Below are positions 49,333-58,189 of a stretch of DNA of 64,000 nt, in pieces. The DNA comes from Massilia aquatica (GTDB lineage: Bacteria > Pseudomonadota > Gammaproteobacteria > Burkholderiales > Burkholderiaceae_D). The position numbers and the translations under genes were made by a program. How positions within the stretch are numbered: position 1 is the stretch's first letter; each line of letters starts with the position of its first letter. Below the pieces are notes generated by a model. The model ran no database searches and was not told where the DNA came from. It saw only the letters and a program-made list of their open reading frames with translations. Location: NCBI RefSeq assembly GCF_011682045.1, contig NZ_VVIW01000004.1, forward strand, positions 310,001 through 374,000, written 5' to 3'.

Positions 49333-51408
49333 ATGGCACACCTGTTAATGATCGAAAGCTGGGTCGGCGGCACCGGCCGCATTTTCCCCGCCACCATCAC
49401 CGGCGCGGGACACACCTACACGTTCGTCACGCGCAACCGGGGCCACTACCTGGATGGCGCCGATGCGCCGATTCATCCGCTGCTGGCGCACGCCGCCAAT
49501 GTGCTCACCACCGAAACGAACGACATGCCGGCGCTGATCGCCTTTTTGCGCGCCCAGCACCGCGTGCTCAGGTTCGATGGCGTGGTGACCATCTGCGACT
49601 ACTACATCGACACCGTGGCGCAGGTGGCGCAGGCGCTGGAGCTGCCGCAGGCCTTCTGCAGCAACGTGGCGATGGTGCGCCGCAAGCACCTGGTGCGCGA
49701 GGCTTTGGCAAAAGCCGGCCTGCCCAATCCGGCGTTTGCCGCGGTGACGTCGTGGGACGCGGCGCGCGCGGCGGCCTGCAAGATCGGCTACCCGCTGATC
49801 CTCAAGCCGTCCGACCTGGCGTCGAGCGCTTTTGTGAAGCTGGTCAAGGATGAAGACGAACTGCATGCGGCTTTCAGCGCGCTGGAAGCATTCCCGGTCA
49901 ACTTCCGCGAGCAGGCGCGCGAGCCGCTCTGGCTGCTGGAAGAGTACATGAAAGGCGAAGAAGTCAGCGTGGAGGCGTGCACCTTCAGCGGAAAAACGAC
50001 CATCATCGGCGTCACTGACAAGAGCCTGACCGGCTTCCCCTACTTTATCGAGGATGGCCACATGTTCCCGGCGCGGCTGGACGGCGACGTCACCGACGCC
50101 GTGTGCGAACTGGTGACGGCGGCGCTTGCGGCGGTCGGCTTCGACCATGGCATCAGCCACACCGAAGTGAAGATCACGCGCAAGGGGCCGCGCATCGTCG
50201 AAATCAATCCGCGCCCGGGCGGCAATTACATTGCGGAGCTGATCGAGCGGGTCACCGGCATTGAATTCCTGTCGGCCCAGATCGACCTGGCGCTCGGGCT
50301 CCAGCCCGACCTGACGCGCAAGGACACCGGCGTGCAGAGCGCCGCCATCAGGTTCCTGGTGCCGCAGGGCGCGGGACGGGTCAAGGCCATGACCGGCATC
50401 GACAGCGTGGCCGGCGCGCCGCACGTGGCGCGTGCGCTCATCACGAATGCGGCCGGCAAGGAGCTGGCAGCGCCGATCGACAACGCCTGCTACCTCGGCC
50501 ACGTGGTCGCGGTCGATCCGGATGGCCTGGAGGCGCGCAAATATGCCGACAAGGCCCTCGCGCGCATCGAGATCAGCTTCGCCGGCGAAGGCAAGGAGCC
50601 GGCCGCACCATGGAACGTGGCGGGCCTGATCGAAGACGTGCAGGCCGGCCTGTATGGACCGGCGCCGGCATCGATGCACGTGGTGGGCGCGTCGTGGATT
50701 TCGCAGAGCACGCGCTTTCCGGGTACCCAGCAAACCTACCGCAACTACTATCTGGTGCTGCGCGTGGGCGCGGCGTTCGGCGCCTGCTGCATCGAACGCG
50801 ATGCGCTCGACCCGACCATTGCGCCGGCGCTGGCCGGGTCGAGCGTGGCCGACCTGCTGGTCGACCCGCGCCTGCCGGTGCGCATCGCCGCGCTGGACGC
50901 GTACCTGAACGCGGTGCGTCCGGCGCGCGAATCGGCGCTGGCGCAAGCCATGCCGCTACCCGCCGGCGCGCCGCCGGTGCGGGCGGTAGCGCGCGACAAT
51001 GCGATTGCCGCGCTGGTGTCGATCAAGCCGGGCCAGCGCGTGGGCCTGATCGGCGTGGTCAATCCGCTGGTGGACGCCATTACGCGCAGCGGCGGCATCT
51101 GCCTGCCGTGCGACTTCAACATGGAGCGCACCCAGAGCGGGCTGGAAGTGGCGCGCGACATGCTGCCGATCCTGGAAACGGCCGACATGATCATCGCCAC
51201 CGGCATGACCCTGTCCAACGGCTCGTTCGACCAGATCCTGATGGCGGCGCGCCGGCGCGGCATTGCGCTGATCGTGTACGCGCAGACCGGCAGCGGCATC
51301 ATTCCGCGCTTCCTTGGCGACGGCGTGGCCGCGGTCTGCGCCGAACCGTTCCCGTTCTCGCAGTTCAGCGCCGATCCGACGTCCGTCTACCTGTACCGCG
51401 CATCATGA
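49333..51408 (+). CDS. ATP-grasp ligase fused to a DUF4213/DUF364 heavy-metal-chelation-like module
   Basis: 691 aa. Residues ~1-420 are a carboxylate-amine ATP-grasp ligase: YPLILKPSDLASS (153-165), LLEEYMKGEEVSVEA (201-215) and the metal/ATP motif EINPRPGGNY (290-299). Residues ~430-530 resemble DUF4213 (enolase-N-like, ending RIAALDAYLNAV) and ~555-690 DUF364 (GLIGVVNPLV, ADMIIATGMTLSNGSFDQIL), a Rossmann-like module annotated as putative heavy-metal chelation. It likely joins the product of the PLP enzyme to another amino or carboxylic acid, and the second half may bind metal or act later in the pathway. GGAG-type site before 49333; overlaps the MFS start by 4 bp. Confidence 0.75.
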   Translation: MAHLLMIESWVGGTGRIFPATITGAGHTYTFVTRNRGHYLDGADAPIHPLLAHAANVLTTETNDMPALIAFLRAQHRVLRFDGVVTICDYYIDTVAQVAQALELPQAFCSNVAMVRRKHLVREALAKAGLPNPAFAAVTSWDAARAAACKIGYPLILKPSDLASSAFVKLVKDEDELHAAFSALEAFPVNFREQAREPLWLLEEYMKGEEVSVEACTFSGKTTIIGVTDKSLTGFPYFIEDGHMFPARLDGDVTDAVCELVTAALAAVGFDHGISHTEVKITRKGPRIVEINPRPGGNYIAELIERVTGIEFLSAQIDLALGLQPDLTRKDTGVQSAAIRFLVPQGAGRVKAMTGIDSVAGAPHVARALITNAAGKELAAPIDNACYLGHVVAVDPDGLEARKYADKALARIEISFAGEGKEPAAPWNVAGLIEDVQAGLYGPAPASMHVVGASWISQSTRFPGTQQTYRNYYLVLRVGAAFGACCIERDALDPTIAPALAGSSVADLLVDPRLPVRIAALDAYLNAVRPARESALAQAMPLPAGAPPVRAVARDNAIAALVSIKPGQRVGLIGVVNPLVDAITRSGGICLPCDFNMERTQSGLEVARDMLPILETADMIIATGMTLSNGSFDQILMAARRRGIALIVYAQTGSGIIPRFLGDGVAAVCAEPFPFSQFSADPTSVYLYRAS

Positions 51409-52595
51409 CCGTTCTGTCCGACCAGGTCCGCAAGCGCGGGCTCAATGCGCTGCTGGTGTACACCTTCCTGATGGTGGTCGGCTTTGCCATGCTGATGCCG
51501 CTGGTGAGCGTGCACTTCGTGAGCAATGCCGGGATGGCGGCGGCCGTGGTCGGCGGCGCGCTGGCGCTGCGCCAGATAACGCAGCAGGGCCTCGCGCTGG
51601 TGGGCGGCATGCTGGCCGACCGCTTCGGCGTACGGCCCATGATCTGCCTCGGCGTGCTGCTGCGCGCCGCCGGCTTTGCCAGCCTGGCCTTCGCCGACGA
51701 CGCCGCGACGCTGTGCGTGGCGATGGTGGTATCGGCGCTGGGCGGCGCGCTGTTCGAAGCGCCCTACCAGGCGGCGATTGCGGCCCTGACGACGGAACAA
51801 ACGCGGCCGCGCTACTACGCGCTCAGTAACTGGGTCAGCGGCATTGCCAGCACCGTCGGCCCGCTGGTCGGCGTAGCGCTGCTGCATGTGGACTTCCAGA
51901 TGGTGTGCCTGGCCGCAGCGGCGTGCTTTGTGCTCAACTGCGGGATCGCCCTGTGGATGCTGCCGCCGCTGGCACGCCCGGAGGCGCCGCGCTTGACGAC
52001 GCACCGGCTCGGTCTTGTCACGCGCGACCGTCCCTTTTTGCTGTTCACCGGCCTGATGATGGGCTACTGGTTCGTGGCGGTGCAGATCAATATCAGCTTC
52101 CCGCTGCTGGCCGAACGCCTGAGCGGGAACCAGGAGAGCGTGGGCATCATGTTCGCGCTCAGCGCCGCGCTGACGGTGCTGCTGCAATACCACCTGCTGC
52201 GGGTGGCGGAGAAATGGCTCTCGACCCAGCAGATCCTGGTGCTGGGCGTGACCATCATCGCGCTCGGCGCCGGCGCCATCGCCCTGGCGCATACCTTTGC
52301 GGCCTTCCTGGTGTGCGTGGCGGCGTTTTCGATCGGCGCGATCCTGGTGCGGCCGACGATGCAGAACCTGATCGCCAGCATGGCCAATCCGCAGGCCCTG
52401 GGGACTTTTCTCGGTTTCAGCTCGCTCAGCCTGGCCCTGGGCGGCGCGATCGGCAACGTGACCGGCGGCTGGCTGGTCGAATTCTCCGGTGCGCAGCAAT
52501 GGCCGCAACTGCCGTGGATGATCTTTTGCGCGGTCGGCCTCCTCTCCGCATTCGGCCTGTTTCGCCTGGCGCCGCGCGCAAGGGAGGCCGCATGA
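51405..52595 (+). CDS. MFS exporter of the metallophore-like operon
   Basis: 396 aa, about 12 helices. The helix 2-3 loop has GGMLADRFGVRPMIC, the MFS signature, and overall it is MdtH-like. Start and stop overlap neighbours by 4 bp (ATGA) on both sides, so it is translationally coupled between the ligase and the RND adaptor. Probable role: moving the operon's small-molecule product across the inner membrane. Substrate specificity is inferred from context only. Confidence 0.82.
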   Translation: MTVLSDQVRKRGLNALLVYTFLMVVGFAMLMPLVSVHFVSNAGMAAAVVGGALALRQITQQGLALVGGMLADRFGVRPMICLGVLLRAAGFASLAFADDAATLCVAMVVSALGGALFEAPYQAAIAALTTEQTRPRYYALSNWVSGIASTVGPLVGVALLHVDFQMVCLAAAACFVLNCGIALWMLPPLARPEAPRLTTHRLGLVTRDRPFLLFTGLMMGYWFVAVQINISFPLLAERLSGNQESVGIMFALSAALTVLLQYHLLRVAEKWLSTQQILVLGVTIIALGAGAIALAHTFAAFLVCVAAFSIGAILVRPTMQNLIASMANPQALGTFLGFSSLSLALGGAIGNVTGGWLVEFSGAQQWPQLPWMIFCAVGLLSAFGLFRLAPRAREAA

Positions 52596-53677
52596 AAAAG
52601 GAATACGCGATTGCGATGCTGTGCGGCGCGGTGACGGTGGCCTGTGCGGCGCGCTTCTGGAGCACGCCCGCGCGCGCCCAGGCGACGCCGCCCTCCCCGC
52701 CCGACATCGTTGTCAACACTGTCACGCCGGTGGTGCGCGACGTGCCGGTGGTGCTGCGCGCAACCGGCACCGTGACGCCAACGAGCGTGGTGGACCTGCA
52801 TGTGCAGACCACCAGCACGGTCAGGCAAGTGCATATCCGCGAGGGCCAGTTCGTCAAGGAAGGCCAGTTGCTGTTTTCACTGGACGACCGCGCCGGACGC
52901 GCCAACGTGGAACGCGCGCAGGCGCAGGTGATGCGCGACGAGGCGGCGCTGGCCGGCCTTGAGCAGCGCTACCGGCGCAGCGTGGAACTGCTGGACAAGC
53001 AGTTCATCGCCGTGACCGCCGTGGACACGCTGCGCAGCGAGGTCGATGCGGCGCGCGCCCTGCTGCGGGCGGACCAGGCGGCGCTGCGCGCCGTGCAGGT
53101 GGACGCGGGTTTTAACGCGATCCGCGCGCCAATGGCGGGCCGGGTCGGGGCGGTGAACGTGTATCCGGGCAGCCTGGTGCAGGTCAGCACCCTGCTGGTC
53201 ACGGTGACGCGGCTCGATCCGATTGCGGTGGCGTTCACCCTGCCCGAATCGAACGTGGGCGAGCTGCTGGCGGCGCACCAGAAGGGCGCGGTGGCGGTCG
53301 AGGCCAACCAGCGCAGCGGAACGCTCAGCTTCATCGACAACAGCGTCGACCCGGTGGCCGGCGCGATCCGGGTCAAGGCGAGTTTCGAGAACGGCGACGC
53401 CGCCATGTGGCCGGGCCAGTACGTGGACGCGCGCGTCACCGTGCGCACCCTGCGCGGCGCGGTCGTGATTCCCCAGGCGGCGATCATCGCCAGCCCGGCC
53501 GGCGCCTTTGTGTACGTGGTGGCGGCCGACCGCACGGTGAAACAGGTGCCGGTCAAGCGCCTGCATGCGTTCGGAGCGAGTGCGGCGGTGAGCGGCCTGG
53601 CGGGTAATGAGGCCATCGTCACCGAGGGCAAGCAGAATCTCAAACCCGGCGCGCGCATCAAGGCGGGCCAGGGATGA
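52592..53677 (+). CDS. RND efflux adaptor (membrane fusion protein)
   Basis: 361 aa. N-terminal signal/anchor (MKKEYAIAMLCGAVTVAC, ending near ARA), then barrel-sandwich halves (VDLHVQTTSTVRQVHIREGQ and NAIRAPMAGRVGAVNVYPG) flanking a coiled-coil hairpin (about 105-160), then beta-barrel and membrane-proximal domains. It links the RND pump to an outer-membrane channel. ATGA overlaps with the genes on both sides. No lipobox is obvious. No outer-membrane factor gene follows. Confidence 0.88.
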   Translation: MKKEYAIAMLCGAVTVACAARFWSTPARAQATPPSPPDIVVNTVTPVVRDVPVVLRATGTVTPTSVVDLHVQTTSTVRQVHIREGQFVKEGQLLFSLDDRAGRANVERAQAQVMRDEAALAGLEQRYRRSVELLDKQFIAVTAVDTLRSEVDAARALLRADQAALRAVQVDAGFNAIRAPMAGRVGAVNVYPGSLVQVSTLLVTVTRLDPIAVAFTLPESNVGELLAAHQKGAVAVEANQRSGTLSFIDNSVDPVAGAIRVKASFENGDAAMWPGQYVDARVTVRTLRGAVVIPQAAIIASPAGAFVYVVAADRTVKQVPVKRLHAFGASAAVSGLAGNEAIVTEGKQNLKPGARIKAGQG

Positions 53678-56600
53678 ACCTCTCCGCATTGTGCATCGAG
53701 CGCCCGGTGATGGTGGTGCTGCTGTCGGCCAGCCTGGTGATCGCCGGGCTACTGGCGTACCGCTTCATTCCCGTGTCCGCGCTCCCGAGCTACAACACGC
53801 CGGTGATCAACGTGCAGGCCAACCTGCCTGGGGCCAGCCCCGAAACGATGGCGTCGTCGGTGGCGCTGCCGCTGGAGAAGGAGTTCTCGGCGGTGGCCGG
53901 CGTGAGCCTGATGACCTCCACCAGCACCCTGGGCGCCACCTCGCTGACCCTGGAATTCGGGCCGGCCATCGACATCAACGCCGCGGCGGTCGACGTGCAG
54001 GCGGCGCTGCTGCGGGCGCAGCGCGCACTGCCGCGCGAGATGACCGAGCTGCCGTCCTACCGCAAGGTCAATCCGGCCGAGGCGGCGGTGCTGTCGATGG
54101 AGATGACGTCGCCGTCGATGGACCTGTCGGAGCTGAACGACTACGCCGAAAACCTGATCGCGCCAGCCTTGTCCGGCCTGCCGGGCGTGGCGCAGATGAC
54201 GGTGCTGGGCCAGAAGCGTTTTGCCGTGCGCGTGCGCGCCGATCCGGGCCGCATGAAGGCGCGCGACTTGTCGATGGACGAACTGTCGGCCGCGCTACAG
54301 GCGGCCAACGCCAATTCGCCGCTCGGTGTGCTGGACGGACCGGCGCAGACCATGGTCATCCAGGGTAACGCGCAACTGCTCAAGGCCGCCGATTACGCAG
54401 GCCTGATCGTGGCCATGCGCGACGGCCAGCCGGTGCGACTGGAAGACGTGGCCACGGTGGAAGACAGCTACCAGTCGGTGCGCTCGGCCACCAGCTTCAA
54501 CGGCGAGCGCTCGATCGTGCTGCTGCTGTTCCGCCAGAGCGATGCGAATACCCTGGCGGTAGTGGACGCGGCCAGGCAGACGCTCGAGCGCATGCGCAGG
54601 CAGTTGCCGCAGTCGGTCGCGGTCAACATCATCAACGACCGTTCGGTATCGGTGCGCGAAGCCATGATTGACGTGAACATCACGCTCGGGCTGACCATCG
54701 CGCTGGTGATCCTGGTGATCTTTTTGTTCCTGCGGCGCGCCGCCGCGACCATGATTCCGGCACTGACGATTCCCGTCTCCCTGCTGGGGACACTGCTGTT
54801 GATGCACTGGCTCGGCTACAGCCTGAATAACTTTTCGCTGCTGGGGATCACGCTGGCGGTGGGGCTGGTGGTGGACGATGCGATCGTGGTGCTTGAAAAT
54901 ATCGTGCGCCATATCGAGGCCGGCAAAAGCCCGCTTGATGCTGCCATGACCGGCTCGCGCGAGGTGAGCCTGACCATCGTGTCGATTTCGATCTCCCTGG
55001 CGGCGGTGTTCATGCCGATTTTCTTCATGCCGGGCGTGATGGGATTGCTGTTCCACGAATTCGCGGTGGTGGTGTCGCTGGCGGTGCTGGTGTCGGCGCT
55101 GGTGTCGCTCACCCTGGTGCCGATGCTCGCGAGCCGCCTGCTGCACGACGATGAACAGCACGTGGCCGGCAAGGCCAGCCTGTTCGGGCGCCTGGAGCGC
55201 GCCTATGCGGGCTCGCTCGAGCGGGCGCTCGCGCGGCGCGGCGCGATGCTGCTGGCGGCGCTGGCCATCCTGGCGCTGACGGTGGGGCTGTACGTCGCCA
55301 TTCCCAAGGGCCTGCTGCCGGAGGAAGACCTGGGCCAGATCCGCGTCTCGACCGAGGCCTCGGAGGAGACTTCGTCGTCCGCCATGCTGGCACTGCACAT
55401 GAAGGTGGCGGCGGCGGTCAAGGCTGATCCGAATGTGCGCGATGTGTCGTCGTCGGTCAGCGGCGACAACAACGGCAGCTTGTTCCTGCTGCTCAAACCA
55501 CGCGCGGAGCGCGCGCCGATGGCGGAGGTGGTCAAGGGCCTGAAACGGGCCACCAGCGGGATCGCCGGCGTGGGCGTGTATTTCAAGCCGGTGCAGAATT
55601 TCCAGGTCGGTGGACGGCCCAGCAAGAGCCGCTATCAGTACACCTTGCAAAGCGTGGGGGCCGGCGGCCCGGATGAATGGGCCACCGGTTTGCTGGAGCG
55701 GATGCGGGACGATGCGCGCTTTGCCGACGTGACCAGCGATGCGCGCAACCGCGGCTTGCAGGCGCGCTTGAAAATAGACCGCGACAAGGCGGCGGTGCTC
55801 GGCGTGCGCATGCTCGATGTGCGCAGCGCGCTGTACTCGGCGTTTGGCGAACGCCAGGTGGCGACCATTTACGGCACGGCCGCCACCTATCCGGTGATCC
55901 TGGAATCGGCGCAGGACGAGCGCCAGTTCGAGGATGCGCTGGGCCGTGTGTCGGTGCGCAGCAAGGCCGGTGAGCTGGTGAACGTGTCGAGTTTTGCGAC
56001 GGTGGAGCGCGCGCTCGGGCCCTTGTCTGTCAACCACCAGGGGCAACTGCAGGCGATCACGCTGTCGTTCAACCTGAGGCCGGGCGTGGCCCTGGGCGAG
56101 GCGACCGGCGCTATCGACGCGATGGCGCGCGAGATGAAGCTGCCGGCGTCGATCGTGGCGCGCTATGGCGGCGACGCGGCCGTGTTCCAGGAGGCGCAAT
56201 CGAGCCAGGTGTGGCTGATCGTGGCCGCGCTGGGGGTCATCTACATCCTGCTCGGGGTGCTGTACGAAAGCTATATTCATCCACTGACTATCCTGGCGGG
56301 GCTGCCGTCGGCGGCGGTGGGTGCGCTGCTGACCTTATGGCTGTTCGGGATGGAGCTGACCATGATCGCGGTGGTCGGGATTTTGCTGCTGATCGGGATC
56401 GTGAAGAAGAACGCGATCATGATCATCGACTTCGCCCTGCATTTGCAGCGCGAGGAAGGCATGGCGCCGGAGCTGGCGGTGCGCCAGGCCTGCCTGCTGC
56501 GCTTTCGGCCGATCATGATGACGACCATCGCCGCGCTGATGGGCGCCCTGCCGATTGCGCTGGGCTGGGGCGCGGGCGCCGAACTGCGCCAGCCGCTGGG

Positions 56601-56766
56601 GCTTGCGGTCGTTGGAGGACTGGTGTTTTCGCAGCTGATTACGCTGTACATGACGCCGGCGATGTATCTGGCGCTGGACAGGTATGCGCGCAAGAACAAG
56701 CCTGCGCGGGGTGGGACGGTGAGGGCCGGGCGGCGGCAATCAGCCGTCGGCGAGGCGCTTCTTTAG
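53674..56766 (+). CDS. RND multidrug-type (HAE1) efflux pump
   Basis: 1,030 aa, the normal length, with two repeats of six helices and large periplasmic loops. TM4 contains GLVVDDAIVV, the Asp-Asp proton-relay pair of the hydrophobe/amphiphile (HAE1) group rather than the heavy-metal HME group, so an organic molecule is the likelier cargo than a bare ion. Last gene of the kinase-first operon, coupled to its adaptor by ATGA. It would send the product to the outside with an outer-membrane channel encoded elsewhere. Its last 27 bp overlap the convergent zinc-ribbon gene. Confidence 0.9.
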   Translation: MNLSALCIERPVMVVLLSASLVIAGLLAYRFIPVSALPSYNTPVINVQANLPGASPETMASSVALPLEKEFSAVAGVSLMTSTSTLGATSLTLEFGPAIDINAAAVDVQAALLRAQRALPREMTELPSYRKVNPAEAAVLSMEMTSPSMDLSELNDYAENLIAPALSGLPGVAQMTVLGQKRFAVRVRADPGRMKARDLSMDELSAALQAANANSPLGVLDGPAQTMVIQGNAQLLKAADYAGLIVAMRDGQPVRLEDVATVEDSYQSVRSATSFNGERSIVLLLFRQSDANTLAVVDAARQTLERMRRQLPQSVAVNIINDRSVSVREAMIDVNITLGLTIALVILVIFLFLRRAAATMIPALTIPVSLLGTLLLMHWLGYSLNNFSLLGITLAVGLVVDDAIVVLENIVRHIEAGKSPLDAAMTGSREVSLTIVSISISLAAVFMPIFFMPGVMGLLFHEFAVVVSLAVLVSALVSLTLVPMLASRLLHDDEQHVAGKASLFGRLERAYAGSLERALARRGAMLLAALAILALTVGLYVAIPKGLLPEEDLGQIRVSTEASEETSSSAMLALHMKVAAAVKADPNVRDVSSSVSGDNNGSLFLLLKPRAERAPMAEVVKGLKRATSGIAGVGVYFKPVQNFQVGGRPSKSRYQYTLQSVGAGGPDEWATGLLERMRDDARFADVTSDARNRGLQARLKIDRDKAAVLGVRMLDVRSALYSAFGERQVATIYGTAATYPVILESAQDERQFEDALGRVSVRSKAGELVNVSSFATVERALGPLSVNHQGQLQAITLSFNLRPGVALGEATGAIDAMAREMKLPASIVARYGGDAAVFQEAQSSQVWLIVAALGVIYILLGVLYESYIHPLTILAGLPSAAVGALLTLWLFGMELTMIAVVGILLLIGIVKKNAIMIIDFALHLQREEGMAPELAVRQACLLRFRPIMMTTIAALMGALPIALGWGAGAELRQPLGLAVVGGLVFSQLITLYMTPAMYLALDRYARKNKPARGGTVRAGRRQSAVGEALL

Positions 56767-57003
56767 TTCGTCCTTGCCGCTCCGTTCGATCAGGGCCGCC
56801 AGCTCGGCGGGCCGGATGCGGCCCCACAGATGGCCGCATGCCGTGCATACGGACAGCGTCTCGTGCACCAGCGGGACCGATTTTTTCAAGGTCAGGAGCT
56901 TCAAGCCGTCCGGGTAAAAGGCATTCGCCGCACCGCCTTCACCCAGCTTGACCTTGACTTGGCCGGTGAGCACTTTTTTGGATTTGCAGCTTGGACAAGT
57001 CAT
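56740..57003 (-). CDS. Small zinc-ribbon protein
   Basis: 87 aa from the ATG at 57003. CPSC near the N-terminus (residues 3-6) and CTAC around residue 54 give a two-CxxC zinc ribbon; the rest is short beta strands and a basic helix at the end. No function is recognised. It follows the unknown gene at 57008 by 4 bp in an apparent operon. Its 3' end overlaps the RND pump gene by 27 bp on the opposite strand. Confidence 0.6.
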   Translation of the reverse strand: MTCPSCKSKKVLTGQVKVKLGEGGAANAFYPDGLKLLTLKKSVPLVHETLSVCTACGHLWGRIRPAELAALIERSGKDELKKRLADG

Positions 57004-57007
57004 GTGG

Positions 57008-57541
57008 TCATCTTTCGTCGGCGTAGGCGAGGTGCGGGCCACTCGTACGAATCGCCTGTAGCGCTTGCTCAAGTTCCGCGCTGTAACCCAGGTAGCGCAG
57101 GTGCGAGCGCAGTCTGGGGATTTCCACACCGGGGTTTGCCTGCTGTAGCAGCTTCACGGCCGCCAATAACTTATTTGCGCGGAGCAGATCGTGGATTTCT
57201 GCCGGTACGCTGTGTACCGAACGTTCGATGCCAAAATGATCGTGAATCGTGCGTTCGGCATCCTCTAGCGTTGGCGGCAACCACGTTACCGATGAGTTTT
57301 CCTTCTCCCACAACAGTTGAGCCCGGCGGCATGCGCTGCAGTACTGTACGGGGCAGACAATTTTGTTCTCTGCTTGCATCGCATAGCTCTGCCAGGCGAA
57401 GAATCCGGCCTTGGGAAAAAAGTGACGCTGGGCCTGGATGAATGCGTCGCCAAAGCTATACGTGCCAAAAGAAATGATCACGCATCCTTCACGAAGTGGG
57501 ACGGCGTGGAGCGGGCAACAGGCGTTGGGGTCTTGTCGCAT
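57008..57541 (-). CDS. Unknown cytoplasmic protein with a ribosomal L7/L12-like C-terminal stretch
   Basis: 177 aa from the ATG at 57541, which has GGAG 6 nt upstream (the ATG at 57553 lacks one). The N-terminal half contains Cys pairs (CC near residue 8 and CSAC near 70) and many aromatics. The C-terminal ~50 residues (RANKLLAAVKLLQQANPG, then a second helix) resemble the helix-helix fold of L7/L12 C-terminal-like domains. No family was recognised with certainty. Two bits of context: it precedes the zinc-ribbon gene, and no promoter was seen. Confidence 0.55.
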   Translation of the reverse strand: MRQDPNACCPLHAVPLREGCVIISFGTYSFGDAFIQAQRHFFPKAGFFAWQSYAMQAENKIVCPVQYCSACRRAQLLWEKENSSVTWLPPTLEDAERTIHDHFGIERSVHSVPAEIHDLLRANKLLAAVKLLQQANPGVEIPRLRSHLRYLGYSAELEQALQAIRTSGPHLAYADER

Positions 57542-57725
57542 GTACCACTCCATTCATGTCAATGCCAGCTGCAAGGCTTGCGGGCCGGCGGCAAGGATTG
57601 TAGCGGAAAACAATCTTCACGATGCAGGACATCACCCAGCGGCGGCGCCCGATGCATTGAGCGCGCCTGAGCAACCGGCGTGAGCCGCCAGGACTGTGGT
57701 CCCCACCCGGTGTCAGGTCTCTGCC

Positions 57726-58145
57726 TCAGGCAAGCTGTCCTGCCGGGCGAACCGCTTTGTTATCCAGGCTGTACGCGCCGGCGCCGAAGGCGACCACTTG
57801 CAGCAAGCCACCGGCAATGGACAGGTTTTTGAGCAGGTGAATCAACTGGTTCTGGTCGCCGATCGCGTGGTGGAAGACCAGCCCGGTCACGATCGAGAAC
57901 AGCGCCAGGCCCAGGGCTACTGCGCGGGTGTTGATGCCGACAGCGAGCATCAGGCCGCCCACCAGTTCGACCGCAATCGCCACCACCAGGCCGACCGAGG
58001 CCAGCGGCAGGCCCATGGCCTCGATATAGCCGATGGTGGCCGCCGGCGCCATGATTTTACCGATCGCGCTGAAGATGAAGATCGCTGCCAGCAGCACGCG
58101 GCCGATGACGGGAATGACGGAGGTATTGTTGTTGGTGGTGTTCAT
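57726..58145 (-). CDS. DoxX-family membrane protein
   Basis: 139 aa from the ATG at 58145, with AAAGGAC as ribosome site. Four helices (VIPVIGRVLLAAIFIFSAIG; LASVGLVVAIAVELVGGLML; VALGLALFSIVTGLVFH; LSIAGGLLQVVAFGAGA) and the GKIMAP-type motif of DoxX proteins. Family roles include redox or thiol-stress complexes and quinone reduction, but none is shown here. It lies 44 bp after the pirin gene and is likely co-transcribed with it under the divergent LysR regulator. Confidence 0.85.
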   Translation of the reverse strand: MNTTNNNTSVIPVIGRVLLAAIFIFSAIGKIMAPAATIGYIEAMGLPLASVGLVVAIAVELVGGLMLAVGINTRAVALGLALFSIVTGLVFHHAIGDQNQLIHLLKNLSIAGGLLQVVAFGAGAYSLDNKAVRPAGQLA

Positions 58146-58189
58146 GGTAAGTCCTTTCGATTGCATGGTCAGATTGTTGGATACAGCGC

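Noticed and set aside
57695-57725. Motif resembling a GGTGTCAGGTCTCTG-type repeat before the DoxX gene
   Set aside because: Only one copy is present and no inverted partner is nearby, so it is not supported as an element.
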